From positions 1 through 64,000 of the forward strand of contig DATJAP010000017.1 in assembly GCA_035516155.1 (NCBI GenBank): DNA of 64,000 nt. The letters run 5' to 3'. Source of the stretch: JAJYKN01 sp035516155. Lineage in GTDB: Bacteria; Nitrospirota; UBA9217. Made by a program: the position numbers and the translations under genes. The notes below the pieces were generated by a model, which searched no databases, was not told the DNA's origin, and saw nothing but the letters and a program-made list of their open reading frames with translations. Shown piece by piece: positions 54,360 through 61,991 of the stretch; position 1 is the first letter of the stretch, and every line of letters starts with the position of its first letter.

Positions 54360-55073
54360 ATGGCGAAAATAAAAAAGAGGGGAGATGCGGCATCTACACA
54401 ACCTGAACAGGAGATCATGACGTTTGCACGTATGTGTTCTGATTTCATTGCGAAGTATCGCCTGCAATTCACCGTCGTTGCAGCCATCGCTGCCACGCTT
54501 CTGGTGCTTTATGCGGGATTCACGTTAATGAAATCATACCAGGAGCAGCAAGCCTCGCCGCTGGCGGATGCCGCTTACAGTTATTATAATCCCGCGAATG
54601 GTGCGATTGCCGACTACGGAAGAGCTCTGGAGCTTTACCGTAATATCCAGAAAAAGTATCCTAACGCGGTGAGCGGGGCAATCGCCCAGTACTATATCGG
54701 AAACTGCCTGGTAAATTTGGGACGGCCCGAGGAGGCGCTGAAAGAATACGACGCCTTTATTAAACAATATTCGGGCAGGACGATTCTTGCTGGTATTGTT
54801 TACCAGCGGATGGGATACGTGTACGAGGGGATGGGCAAGTCAGATGAGGCACGGAAATCATTCGAGCAGGCGGAATCGCTGTTGGGCACAGGCGTAGCCA
54901 CGGTCGAGCTTGCAAGACTCTATGAATTGGCAGGGAATCAGCCGGAGGCGGAGAAAAAATATAAAGAGGTATCTGACAAGCTTATGGGTACGACCTGGGC
55001 CATGGAGGCTTCCAGCAAAGTCCAAAAGATCGCTCCGATGCCTGCACCGTCATCAGACAAAGGGGAAAAGTAG
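54360..55073 (+). CDS. membrane-anchored TPR protein (YfgM-like)
   Basis: A 237-residue protein: a cytosolic start with a KK motif (MAKIKKRGDAASTQPEQEIM), one transmembrane helix (residues ~37-58, LQFTVVAAIAATLLVLYAGF) and then TPR repeats on the outer side (YYIGNCLVNLGRPEEALKEY, VYQRMGYVYEGMGKSDEARK). This is the layout of the YfgM/TPR_21 group, which acts in protein export or envelope quality control. It follows the PHP gene by 90 nt. Confidence 0.78.
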   Translation: MAKIKKRGDAASTQPEQEIMTFARMCSDFIAKYRLQFTVVAAIAATLLVLYAGFTLMKSYQEQQASPLADAAYSYYNPANGAIADYGRALELYRNIQKKYPNAVSGAIAQYYIGNCLVNLGRPEEALKEYDAFIKQYSGRTILAGIVYQRMGYVYEGMGKSDEARKSFEQAESLLGTGVATVELARLYELAGNQPEAEKKYKEVSDKLMGTTWAMEASSKVQKIAPMPAPSSDKGEK

Positions 55074-55257
55074 TTGAGATCGCAGTCCCCGGACTATTAT
55101 GTTATCGGGGCCGCCGCTCATTGGTTGTCAACTTTCAGACAGGTATCAGAGAAGGTAACGGATCAATAGATCCATCGTTAACCCTAACGTCATTTTCAAA
55201 AGTCCCTTTCTGAATCATTTAACATCCTTTCTTACCTATTTGTCTGCATCAAGAACA

Positions 55258-55691
55258 GCTAAGTTGGCAAAGCAACCGGATGACGAATGTGTCCTCATGG
55301 ATTTCGGGTATATGCTGCTCATGGGAAATAAGGAAGAAGTGCGGAACACAATAGCAGTGATTCTCCTGTCGAGTTCGCACCGAAGGTTATGTGCACGATT
55401 GAACTCTTCCGGCATGTTTACCTGAACGGAGACCCCTTTGAAGCCGTGATCATTGTTCTCGCTGTATCTGGCGGGATGGGAAGATGTAAAGCACTAGTCG
55501 GGATTCTTGACATCCATCCGGACGCGAAAGCGATTATGTCAAAGGGGGATTCGCATGACCCGATCATGGCCGACTACCAGGCATACGGGCTTAAAGGCAT
55601 GGTGACAAAGTCCTATCGAATCAGTGATGTTGGAGAGACCTTCCATAAATTGCTACGCGGACATAATTTGCGGTGCCTCCGGAATAGCTGA
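55258..55691 (+). pseudogene. decayed receiver domain (C-terminal part of a hybrid kinase)
   Basis: A frame reading CVLMDFGYMLLMGNKEEVRN and, after a frame change, YLNGDPFEAVIIVLAVSGGM then KAIMSKGDSHDPIMADYQAY and GMVTKSYRISDVGETFHKLL. These match the receiver domain at the end of hybrid histidine kinases. The phospho-acceptor Asp (expected VIIDL) is Val, the conserved Pro after Lys is Ser, and the N-terminal acidic pair is disrupted. It is non-functional. Confidence 0.7.
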
Positions 55692-55740
55692 TCGTCCTTT
55701 GGCCTGTCTCGATGGTTCTCAGCACCGGTCATTTGAAAAC

Positions 55741-55767
55741 AAAAAGGGACGGGATTTTCTCCGTCCC
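55741..55767 (-). terminator. rho-independent terminator of mltD
   Basis: On the minus strand GGGACGG, a loop and CCGTCCC are followed by a T run (the five A residues at 55741-55745). It lies 29 nt after the mltD stop codon. Confidence 0.75.
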
Positions 55768-55795
55768 CTCGTTGTTCGATTGTCTGTTGTCCCAT

Positions 55796-57142
55796 TCAAA
55801 GCTGGTCAACATCCACAACAAGTTTGATTTTCTGCCCGACCCTGACCGTGCCGATTCCTTTGTTCCATTCCCTGATATCGGCAACGGTCACATTGTGTTT
55901 TCTAGCGATTTTGACGAGCGTCTCGCCGCGACGAACGCGGTAGAGTATCTGTTGTTGCCTGCTATCCTGACTGGGCGTCAGATAGCTCGTATCCTGCACC
56001 TTCCCGTTTAGGTCGATGGGAATAAGGAGATGTTTACCGGGTCTAATGCGGTTCCTTTTAAGCCCGTTGATATCCCGGATGGCCTCAATCGTGGTATTGT
56101 ACCGTTTGGCGAGGCTGGAAAGCGTTTCACCCCTTCCGACCTCATGCCGTTCCCATTTGATCTTTTGTTCTGGAGGAACAGCCGCATAATTCGCGAGGAA
56201 CACTTCTTTCTTCCCGGCCGGGATTCTGAGATCATATTTATCGATGTGCGGTGGCGTCACCCAGCGCCTCAGTTCGGGATTCAATTCCTTGATTTCCTCA
56301 TACGTGCACTCCGCACAACGGGCGATGAGACGGAGATCGGCGCTTTCCTCGATTGTGACAACATCGAAATTGAACGGTTCGTAGTTCGTGACTGTGAAAC
56401 CGTAAGATTCGGGGTTTTTTGCAATGATTGTAGCGGCCATGTACTTAGGTACGTAATTTTTTGTCTCTTTCCGAATATAGCGTGAGGCCTTGAGATCCCA
56501 GAAATCATCGGAACGGGTCCTGAGAACGGCCCGCTGAACCTTGCCCGCTCCGGCGTTGTACGAAGCAAGCGCGAGAGGCCATGAGCCGAAGAGATTATGC
56601 AAATCCTTCAGATGTTCAGCTGCCGCGTATGTTGATTTGATGGGATCCTTGCGCTCGTCGATCCACCAATCGATTTTCAGACCGTAGAGTTTTCCGGTTG
56701 CTGGCATGAATTGCCAAGGACCGACGGCCTTTGCCCATGACACTGCGTAGGGATTGAAACCGCTTTCGATCATGGAGACATAGACGAGGTCCTCGGGCAG
56801 GTTCTTCTCGCGGAAAATATTTTTCATCACGGGGATATAGCGCGCGGAACGATCAAGCCAGCGCTGAAACACTTCCCGTCCCCTCGTCTTGAAGTATTCG
56901 AGGTGGTTCTCCACGCTGTCGTTGAGCATCAGGGGGATCAGGTAGGGCTTCTCCTCAGGAGAAGTATTATCGTCGGTTTCGTCGAGCTGTGCAACGTCTT
57001 CCGAAGGCGGTTTTAACTGGGTGGGGATGCTTGGGGCTACTGCTTGACTCGACTGAGGCAAGGGATCTGCTGTGGCGGGCGCGAAAGGGAGAACACATGG
57101 AAGAATAAAAACAAATATAATCAATATGTTGCTGAGCTTCAT
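55796..57142 (-). CDS. mltD: membrane-bound lytic murein transglycosylase D with LysM domains
   Basis: A 448-residue protein: an N-terminal signal peptide (KLSNILIIFVFILPCVLPFA), an SLT transglycosylase domain with catalytic Glu in SMIESGFNPYAV and GPWQFMPATGKLYG, and two LysM domains near residues 344-390 and 400-445 (RRGETLVKIARKHNVTVADI). It cuts peptidoglycan glycan strands. AGGAGG stands before the ATG. Confidence 0.93.
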   Translation of the reverse strand: MKLSNILIIFVFILPCVLPFAPATADPLPQSSQAVAPSIPTQLKPPSEDVAQLDETDDNTSPEEKPYLIPLMLNDSVENHLEYFKTRGREVFQRWLDRSARYIPVMKNIFREKNLPEDLVYVSMIESGFNPYAVSWAKAVGPWQFMPATGKLYGLKIDWWIDERKDPIKSTYAAAEHLKDLHNLFGSWPLALASYNAGAGKVQRAVLRTRSDDFWDLKASRYIRKETKNYVPKYMAATIIAKNPESYGFTVTNYEPFNFDVVTIEESADLRLIARCAECTYEEIKELNPELRRWVTPPHIDKYDLRIPAGKKEVFLANYAAVPPEQKIKWERHEVGRGETLSSLAKRYNTTIEAIRDINGLKRNRIRPGKHLLIPIDLNGKVQDTSYLTPSQDSRQQQILYRVRRGETLVKIARKHNVTVADIREWNKGIGTVRVGQKIKLVVDVDQL

Positions 57143-57164
57143 CTAACCTCCTCATTAAGTATTA

Positions 57165-57193
57165 AGAATATCGCATTCACACCCGTTTGTCAA
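57165..57193 (-). promoter_or_regulatory. sigma-70 promoter of mltD
   Basis: On the minus strand TTGACA (57193-57188) and TATTCT (57170-57165) are 17 nt apart, 23 nt upstream of the mltD ATG at 57142. Confidence 0.65.
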
Positions 57194-57341
57194 GAAGTAA
57201 AGCCTCCCTTATCGGCAGTTTGTTTCTACCTCTTCTTATCGGTTTTTTCGAGAATTTTCTTAAATCAGCGTCAGGACCTAAAGTTGTTAATGGGCTATTG
57301 AGTCTCTTGTAATTCAGGGGATAGTTCTGTATTATTGCTCC

Positions 57342-58100
57342 ATGATTTATGCCAATTTAAACGAGGTGTTTGCATCGATACAGGGTGAGGGGGTACGTAT
57401 CGGAGAGCGTCACATCTTTGTTCGCTTTCAGGGTTGTGATATGAGGTGTTGTTTTTGCGACACTCCGGCTTCGATAGCTTCTGTCGATAACCCCGTTGGA
57501 CAGGTCTTATGCAGCATTCAGGTTTCACGGGAATTGTCCAGTACCCGTGAACAAATTCCCAATCCTGTTTCAGTTTCTCAGCTCGCCGAACTCTGTTCGC
57601 GTTTGGTCGTGCCCGGTCCAGGGCGACCCATTCTCAGTCTTACCGGTGGAGAACCGCTGCTGCAGCAGGAGTTCCTGGCGTACTGGCTGCCGCAGGTGAG
57701 GAAGGATTTCCGCATTTATCTTGAGACGAACGGCGTCCACGTCGATGCCATGAAAAAAATCAGCAGTGCCATCGATGTTGTGAGCATGGACTTTAAGCTT
57801 CCGTCGGCAACGGGGCTTCGCGCGTTCTGGGATGAGCACAGGCGGTTTCTTCTCGCCGCGGCGGGAACGGATCTTTTTGTGAAGGCTGTCGTAACCCGTG
57901 TCACGCATAGTGAGGACATCCTGGTTTCCGCGCGGATTATAGCTGACATCAATAAGTCCATTCCCTTTGTTATCCAGCCGGCGAGTGGCTACCTGAAACC
58001 CAACCCTCAAATGCTGGTCGAATTTCAGAATGCGGCTCTCGGGACCATCGAAGATGTCCGAGTCATTCCCCAGACCCATAAGATTTTGGGTGTGCCGTGA
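57342..58100 (+). CDS. queE: 7-carboxy-7-deazaguanine synthase QueE
   Basis: A 252-residue radical SAM enzyme of queuosine synthesis that contracts the QueD product to 7-carboxy-7-deazaguanine. It opens with NEVFASIQGEGVRIGERHIF, and the cluster motif is CDMRCCFC (CxxxCxxC). TGGEPLLQ and YLETNG are typical of the family. It has an extra ~20-residue stretch after the cluster. It is divergent from mltD. QueC is not in the window. Confidence 0.93.
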   Translation: MIYANLNEVFASIQGEGVRIGERHIFVRFQGCDMRCCFCDTPASIASVDNPVGQVLCSIQVSRELSSTREQIPNPVSVSQLAELCSRLVVPGPGRPILSLTGGEPLLQQEFLAYWLPQVRKDFRIYLETNGVHVDAMKKISSAIDVVSMDFKLPSATGLRAFWDEHRRFLLAAAGTDLFVKAVVTRVTHSEDILVSARIIADINKSIPFVIQPASGYLKPNPQMLVEFQNAALGTIEDVRVIPQTHKILGVP

Positions 58101-58257
58101 TAACGGGTTGATAAAAGTAGGGGAAAGGAATGCTTCCATCTCTTGCTTCTGCCGGGCTCGCCATGGGAGGGGACTGACGTGCAACGGAAAGGCAACGGCG
58201 ATTCAATCGGGATATCAAGAAATCCATATTTATTCACGTGGGCACAAGGGACAGACC

Positions 58258-59679
58258 ATGGATTATTATCTTCTTACGAAAATCGCAGAAGAACTTTCCC
58301 TGAGCCTTGCCGGAGCGAGGCTAGAGCGAGTTTTTCAGGGAACGGATCGTGATATCTATTTCCTGTTTAGAAAAGACCGTAAAGCCTTTATACTGCTTCT
58401 TTCACCGCAACGCTCTTTGCCGCGGATACATCTCGTAAGCAGGAAACCGCAGTCCGTGAGTGATCCCCATCCTTTTGTGCTCTACCTCAGGAGCCGCCTG
58501 GTCGGAGCGCGTCTGATACATATAGGTCTCCTGAACGAGGACCGCATCATTGTAATGCTCTTTGAAAGAAATTCCGATAACTTTCGCCTTATCCTGGAAC
58601 TGACCGGATCATCATCGAACCTTTTCTTTACCGACAACAAACACAATATTCTTGCCTCGTATTATTCCGTAACCCCTTCGGAACAGGGAGCGCGCATGCT
58701 CCTGTCCGGCAGGCGGTACGTTCCGCCTCAGAAAAAAATGCGTGATAATTCCCCGAAATTGGAACTCGAAATCGATGCTTCAAGTTCTCTCAACGAATGG
58801 GCTGAACAGCATTATCTGAATTTCATTCAACAGAGGAAATCTGCGACTATAAGATCGGAACTGCGTTCTCACATACTGAAGGCGACCAAAAAAGCGGAAC
58901 GCAAACGCGATGCACTTATCGCTGACCTGGAGGCACTGGGGCAGGCAGAGGAGTACCGGCATAAAGGGGAACTGATCCTGTCGCATCTTCAAAAGCTGAA
59001 GCAGGGAATCGAGGATGCTGTCCTAACAGGATATGATGGAATCGCTGTTCTCATTCCCATGGATCCAAGACGGACGCCGACGAAAAACGCCGAGCTGTAT
59101 TTTAAAAAATACAAAAAGGCGAAAACAGGAATGCCCCTCATCACGGAGCGCCTGGGTGAAACAGAGGAACGAATCTCCTGGCTGCGTGCCATGTCGATCC
59201 AAGTTGAGAATGCGGCTGATATAGATTCTCTGAACCTCCTGCGTTCCGCACTTGTAGAACGCAGCCCCACCGAGAAGGGAAGGGGGACGAGGAAACAGGC
59301 CTCTTCTGCGGCGCTGAATGGGATCAGGGTGTTTATTTTTCAAGGATGGGAAATTCTCGTCGGCAGGAACGCCAACGGGAACGACCGTCTCACCACCAGA
59401 CTCGCGAGAGCCGACGATCTCTGGCTTCATGCGGAAGGTCAGCCGGGATCCCATGTGCTCATCAGGAATCCGCGCAAAACGGAAATTCCGCTTGACATCC
59501 TCGTCAAGGCCGCGTCACTGGCGGCGTTTTACAGCAAGGGACGGAGCGCCAGTAAGGTTTCTGTTACTTATGCGGAGGCTCGGTTTGTGAGAAAACCGAA
59601 GGGGGCAAAACCCGGCCTCGTAACGCTTTCCCGGCGCAAAACGATCATGGTGGAACCGGCCGGTGATGCACAGGGGTGA
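58258..59679 (+). CDS. rqcH: NFACT-family ribosome quality control protein RqcH
   Basis: A 473-residue NFACT protein. The N-terminal NFACT-N domain starts MDYYLLTKIAEELSLSLAGA, followed by a long charged helical region (coiled coil, residues ~190-240) and the C-terminal NFACT-R domain ADDLWLHAEGQPGSHVLIRN. RqcH/Rqc2 binds 50S subunits with stalled peptidyl-tRNA and adds Ala tails. The start at 58258 matches the family; the open frame extends back to 58030 over the queE end. Confidence 0.88.
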   Translation: MDYYLLTKIAEELSLSLAGARLERVFQGTDRDIYFLFRKDRKAFILLLSPQRSLPRIHLVSRKPQSVSDPHPFVLYLRSRLVGARLIHIGLLNEDRIIVMLFERNSDNFRLILELTGSSSNLFFTDNKHNILASYYSVTPSEQGARMLLSGRRYVPPQKKMRDNSPKLELEIDASSSLNEWAEQHYLNFIQQRKSATIRSELRSHILKATKKAERKRDALIADLEALGQAEEYRHKGELILSHLQKLKQGIEDAVLTGYDGIAVLIPMDPRRTPTKNAELYFKKYKKAKTGMPLITERLGETEERISWLRAMSIQVENAADIDSLNLLRSALVERSPTEKGRGTRKQASSAALNGIRVFIFQGWEILVGRNANGNDRLTTRLARADDLWLHAEGQPGSHVLIRNPRKTEIPLDILVKAASLAAFYSKGRSASKVSVTYAEARFVRKPKGAKPGLVTLSRRKTIMVEPAGDAQG

Positions 59680-59734
59680 TTAATCCCCTTCGACGGTCAC
59701 GGGCTGGCGATGATTCCTTCGCTTAAAGCTCTTC

Positions 59735-60508
59735 TTACTTCCCCTTGCTTTCTTGCCACAGCGTTTCCATTTCGTCGAGTGTCATATCGTTCAGTGATTT
59801 TCCCGCATCAGACGCATGTTCCTCGATGTATCGGAATCTATGTATGAACTTGCTGATGGTTTTTCTGAGCGCATCCTCCGGATTGACACCAAGGAACCGA
59901 GAGATGTTCACGAGCATGAAAAAAATGTCGCCGAGTTCCTCTTCGATGCCCGCGGAATCTTCTTTTTTCAACGACTCCTTGAACTCTGCGATTTCCTCAT
60001 CGAGTTTGGGCAGCGCTTCATCGATGTGACTCCAGTCGAATCCCACGCGCGCGACTCGCTCCTGCAGGCTATGGGCGCGGAGAAGTGAAGGAAGATGTCG
60101 TGGCACGCCCTCAAGAATTGATTTCCGTTCTGTGAAACCTTTTTCTTTCTTCTTGATTTCTTCCCAGTTCGCCAGGACCTCTTTGTCCGAGCTCACCCGG
60201 GTATCGCCGAATACATGAGGATGGCGGCGGATCATTTTCTCGTTGATGGATGTGATAACATCGCTGATCGTGAATCGGCCCTGTTCCTCGGCTATGCGCG
60301 CATGGAAAATGATCTGGAACAGGAGGTCGCCGAGTTCTTCCTTAATCTTTTCAGGTGAGCCCTCGTCAAGAGCATCAATAACCTCGTAGCATTCCTCGAC
60401 CAGAAAGGGCTTGAGCGAATCAGGAGTCTGTTTGAGGTCCCAAGGGCAACCATCGGGCCCGCGGAGCTTTGCCATGAGGGCGACAAGATTGGAAAAATTA
60501 TCAGCCAT
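59735..60508 (-). CDS. mazG: nucleoside triphosphate pyrophosphohydrolase MazG
   Basis: A 257-residue MazG with two helical MazG domains, each with the metal-binding ExxE...ExxD pattern: EECYEVIDALDEG with EELGDLLFQI, and EEIAEFKESL with EELGDIFFML. It hydrolyses NTPs to NMP and PPi, including aberrant nucleotides. The start at ATG 60508 has GAGG 6 nt upstream; the frame is open to 60856. Confidence 0.93.
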   Translation of the reverse strand: MADNFSNLVALMAKLRGPDGCPWDLKQTPDSLKPFLVEECYEVIDALDEGSPEKIKEELGDLLFQIIFHARIAEEQGRFTISDVITSINEKMIRRHPHVFGDTRVSSDKEVLANWEEIKKKEKGFTERKSILEGVPRHLPSLLRAHSLQERVARVGFDWSHIDEALPKLDEEIAEFKESLKKEDSAGIEEELGDIFFMLVNISRFLGVNPEDALRKTISKFIHRFRYIEEHASDAGKSLNDMTLDEMETLWQESKGK

Positions 60509-60673
60509 AAGAACCTCATTACACCGTTTTGCATTGATCCTTGCTTTTTCCAAAATCCTGTCGTACCTTACACAAAGAACACTATGTTTGCAAGCTTTTT
60601 TCTTGAAATAAGAACGCGTTATGTGGTATGGTGTGGAAATATAATCATCATTGATCTTGAAAGGAGACAGGCT

Positions 60674-61087
60674 ATGCATCGGCGGAAGATCGCTTTGCTT
60701 TTGATCCTTGCGGCGTTTATCCTGCTTACTGGCATGGGGGGGACGGGAGGGTTTGAACGGGCGCCCCGCGTTGAAAAGAACTTTGACGTCACGATAATTG
60801 ACACGATCGGCAACAAAATCGATGGCGGAAAGTTCAGTTGGGAGGGCCGGATCCAATTTGCAGGCTATATGGGCATGGCGCAGGTGACGATGCCTTTCGA
60901 GCGGATTAAAACAATATCCGTGGGTGAAACGCGGGAGCGCAAAGTGAGAGTTACCGCCATGCTTATTGATGGCACCGAAACGAGTTTTGATATCGATGCG
61001 AAGTCGCGCTGCTTTGGAGAGGCATCGTTCGGGAGTTTTATGCTCGAAATGGATGAGATAAAGACAATAACCTTCAAACGTTCTTAA
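60674..61087 (+). CDS. exported protein of unknown function
   Basis: A 137-residue protein with a signal peptide (RRKIALLLILAAFILLTGMG) and a mature part rich in beta strands, e.g. NFDVTIIDTIGNKIDGGKFS and MDEIKTITFKRS. A strong AAGGAG is 7 nt before the ATG. No family recognised. Transcribed divergently from mazG. Confidence 0.6.
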   Translation: MHRRKIALLLILAAFILLTGMGGTGGFERAPRVEKNFDVTIIDTIGNKIDGGKFSWEGRIQFAGYMGMAQVTMPFERIKTISVGETRERKVRVTAMLIDGTETSFDIDAKSRCFGEASFGSFMLEMDEIKTITFKRS

Positions 61088-61338
61088 GGGCCGCGCAAAT
61101 TGACCTCGCTGTTTAGTATGCAGAATAAACGTTTGGTCCCGTGAGAAGGAAACTTCTGCTGCTACCGATCATGACGGCCATACGGCCTTATCAACGACAT
61201 TGCCATGATCTCGAAACATCCATATCTCTGATTTCCTGAAACTGGGTACCTCTGCTGCCTTCTTAACTCTTGAAATCATGTTGTATCGTTGATCATTGGC
61301 TCTTCCATTAGAATGAAAACCGCCCTGAGTTCAATAGG
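61088..61338. other. intergenic DNA with no recognised gene
   Basis: About 250 nt between the exported protein and the GtrA pseudogene. I see no convincing coding frame, promoter or hairpin terminator here. Confidence 0.5.
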
Positions 61339-61715
61339 ATGAAAACAAAAGGCGCCGTGCAATCAAATACACCGGCGTCGGAGGCGTCGCTGCCATTGTG
61401 GAGTGGACGGGTTTCGGCATGCTGGTCGGCGCAGTGCACGTCTATTACCTGACTGCCGTGGTCCCGAGCCTTATCGCAGCTACGGCTACAAACTATGTCC
61501 TGAGCGCCAGGTTTGTTTTCGTTCGCGGTCGCCATTCGCCCTTTAAAGAAGTTTTGCTGCTCTACCTGGTATGCGCCGACAGGGCTGCTCTCCAACTTGA
61601 TCCTTATGTGGCTTTTTGTGGAGCTCCTGAGGATGCACAAAGTAACCAAGATAGATTGTTGCCCTTCCGTCTATTTTTTCATGGGGTTGAAAAAATCGAG
61701 TTGTCCATGGTGTCA
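61339..61715 (+). pseudogene. frameshifted GtrA-family membrane protein gene
   Basis: Fragments in different frames join into a GtrA-like protein: a start MK, then RRRAIKYTGVGGVAAIVEWT, TNYVLSARFVFVRGRHSPFK, and after a shift near 61570 TGLLSNLILMWLFVELLRMH with a damaged last helix (YFFMGLKK). GtrA proteins flip polyprenyl-linked sugars. At least two frameshifts (near 61345 and 61570) remove function. Confidence 0.7.
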
Positions 61716-61727
61716 GGCAAATCAGTT

Positions 61728-61904
61728 TAATCGTCTCGGTGCTAATGTCCGCAGGCTCGCCCTTTGTTTATGTTTTAACGCCCTACGATCTGCGCAGGCA
61801 ACTGAATCCCGCGTTGCGACATCTTTTTCGCAAATGTGGCCTTGTTTCACATTCTGCTTTTTTTGACTGTCAAAGCACCGGGAAAAGTTTCTATGGTTAA
61901 TTAA
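61728..61904 (+). pseudogene. C-terminal remnant of a large membrane protein
   Basis: One frame reads SVLMSAGSPFVYVLTPYDLR then RQLNPALRHLFR; after frameshifts it continues QMWPCFTFCFFLTVKAPGKV and ends at TAA (61902-61904). FVYVLTPxDLxxQL...LFxQLWP is the usual C-terminus of membrane-bound glycosyltransferase-like proteins. It follows the GtrA remains, so a former lipid-sugar locus is likely. Confidence 0.5.
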
Positions 61905-61991
61905 CAACGGGAACCGGGCAGTAAGACATACGCTTTACGGAAAAGAGACACGCACATTTATGACTGCCGAAATAAAGGATGTAGCTCTTCA

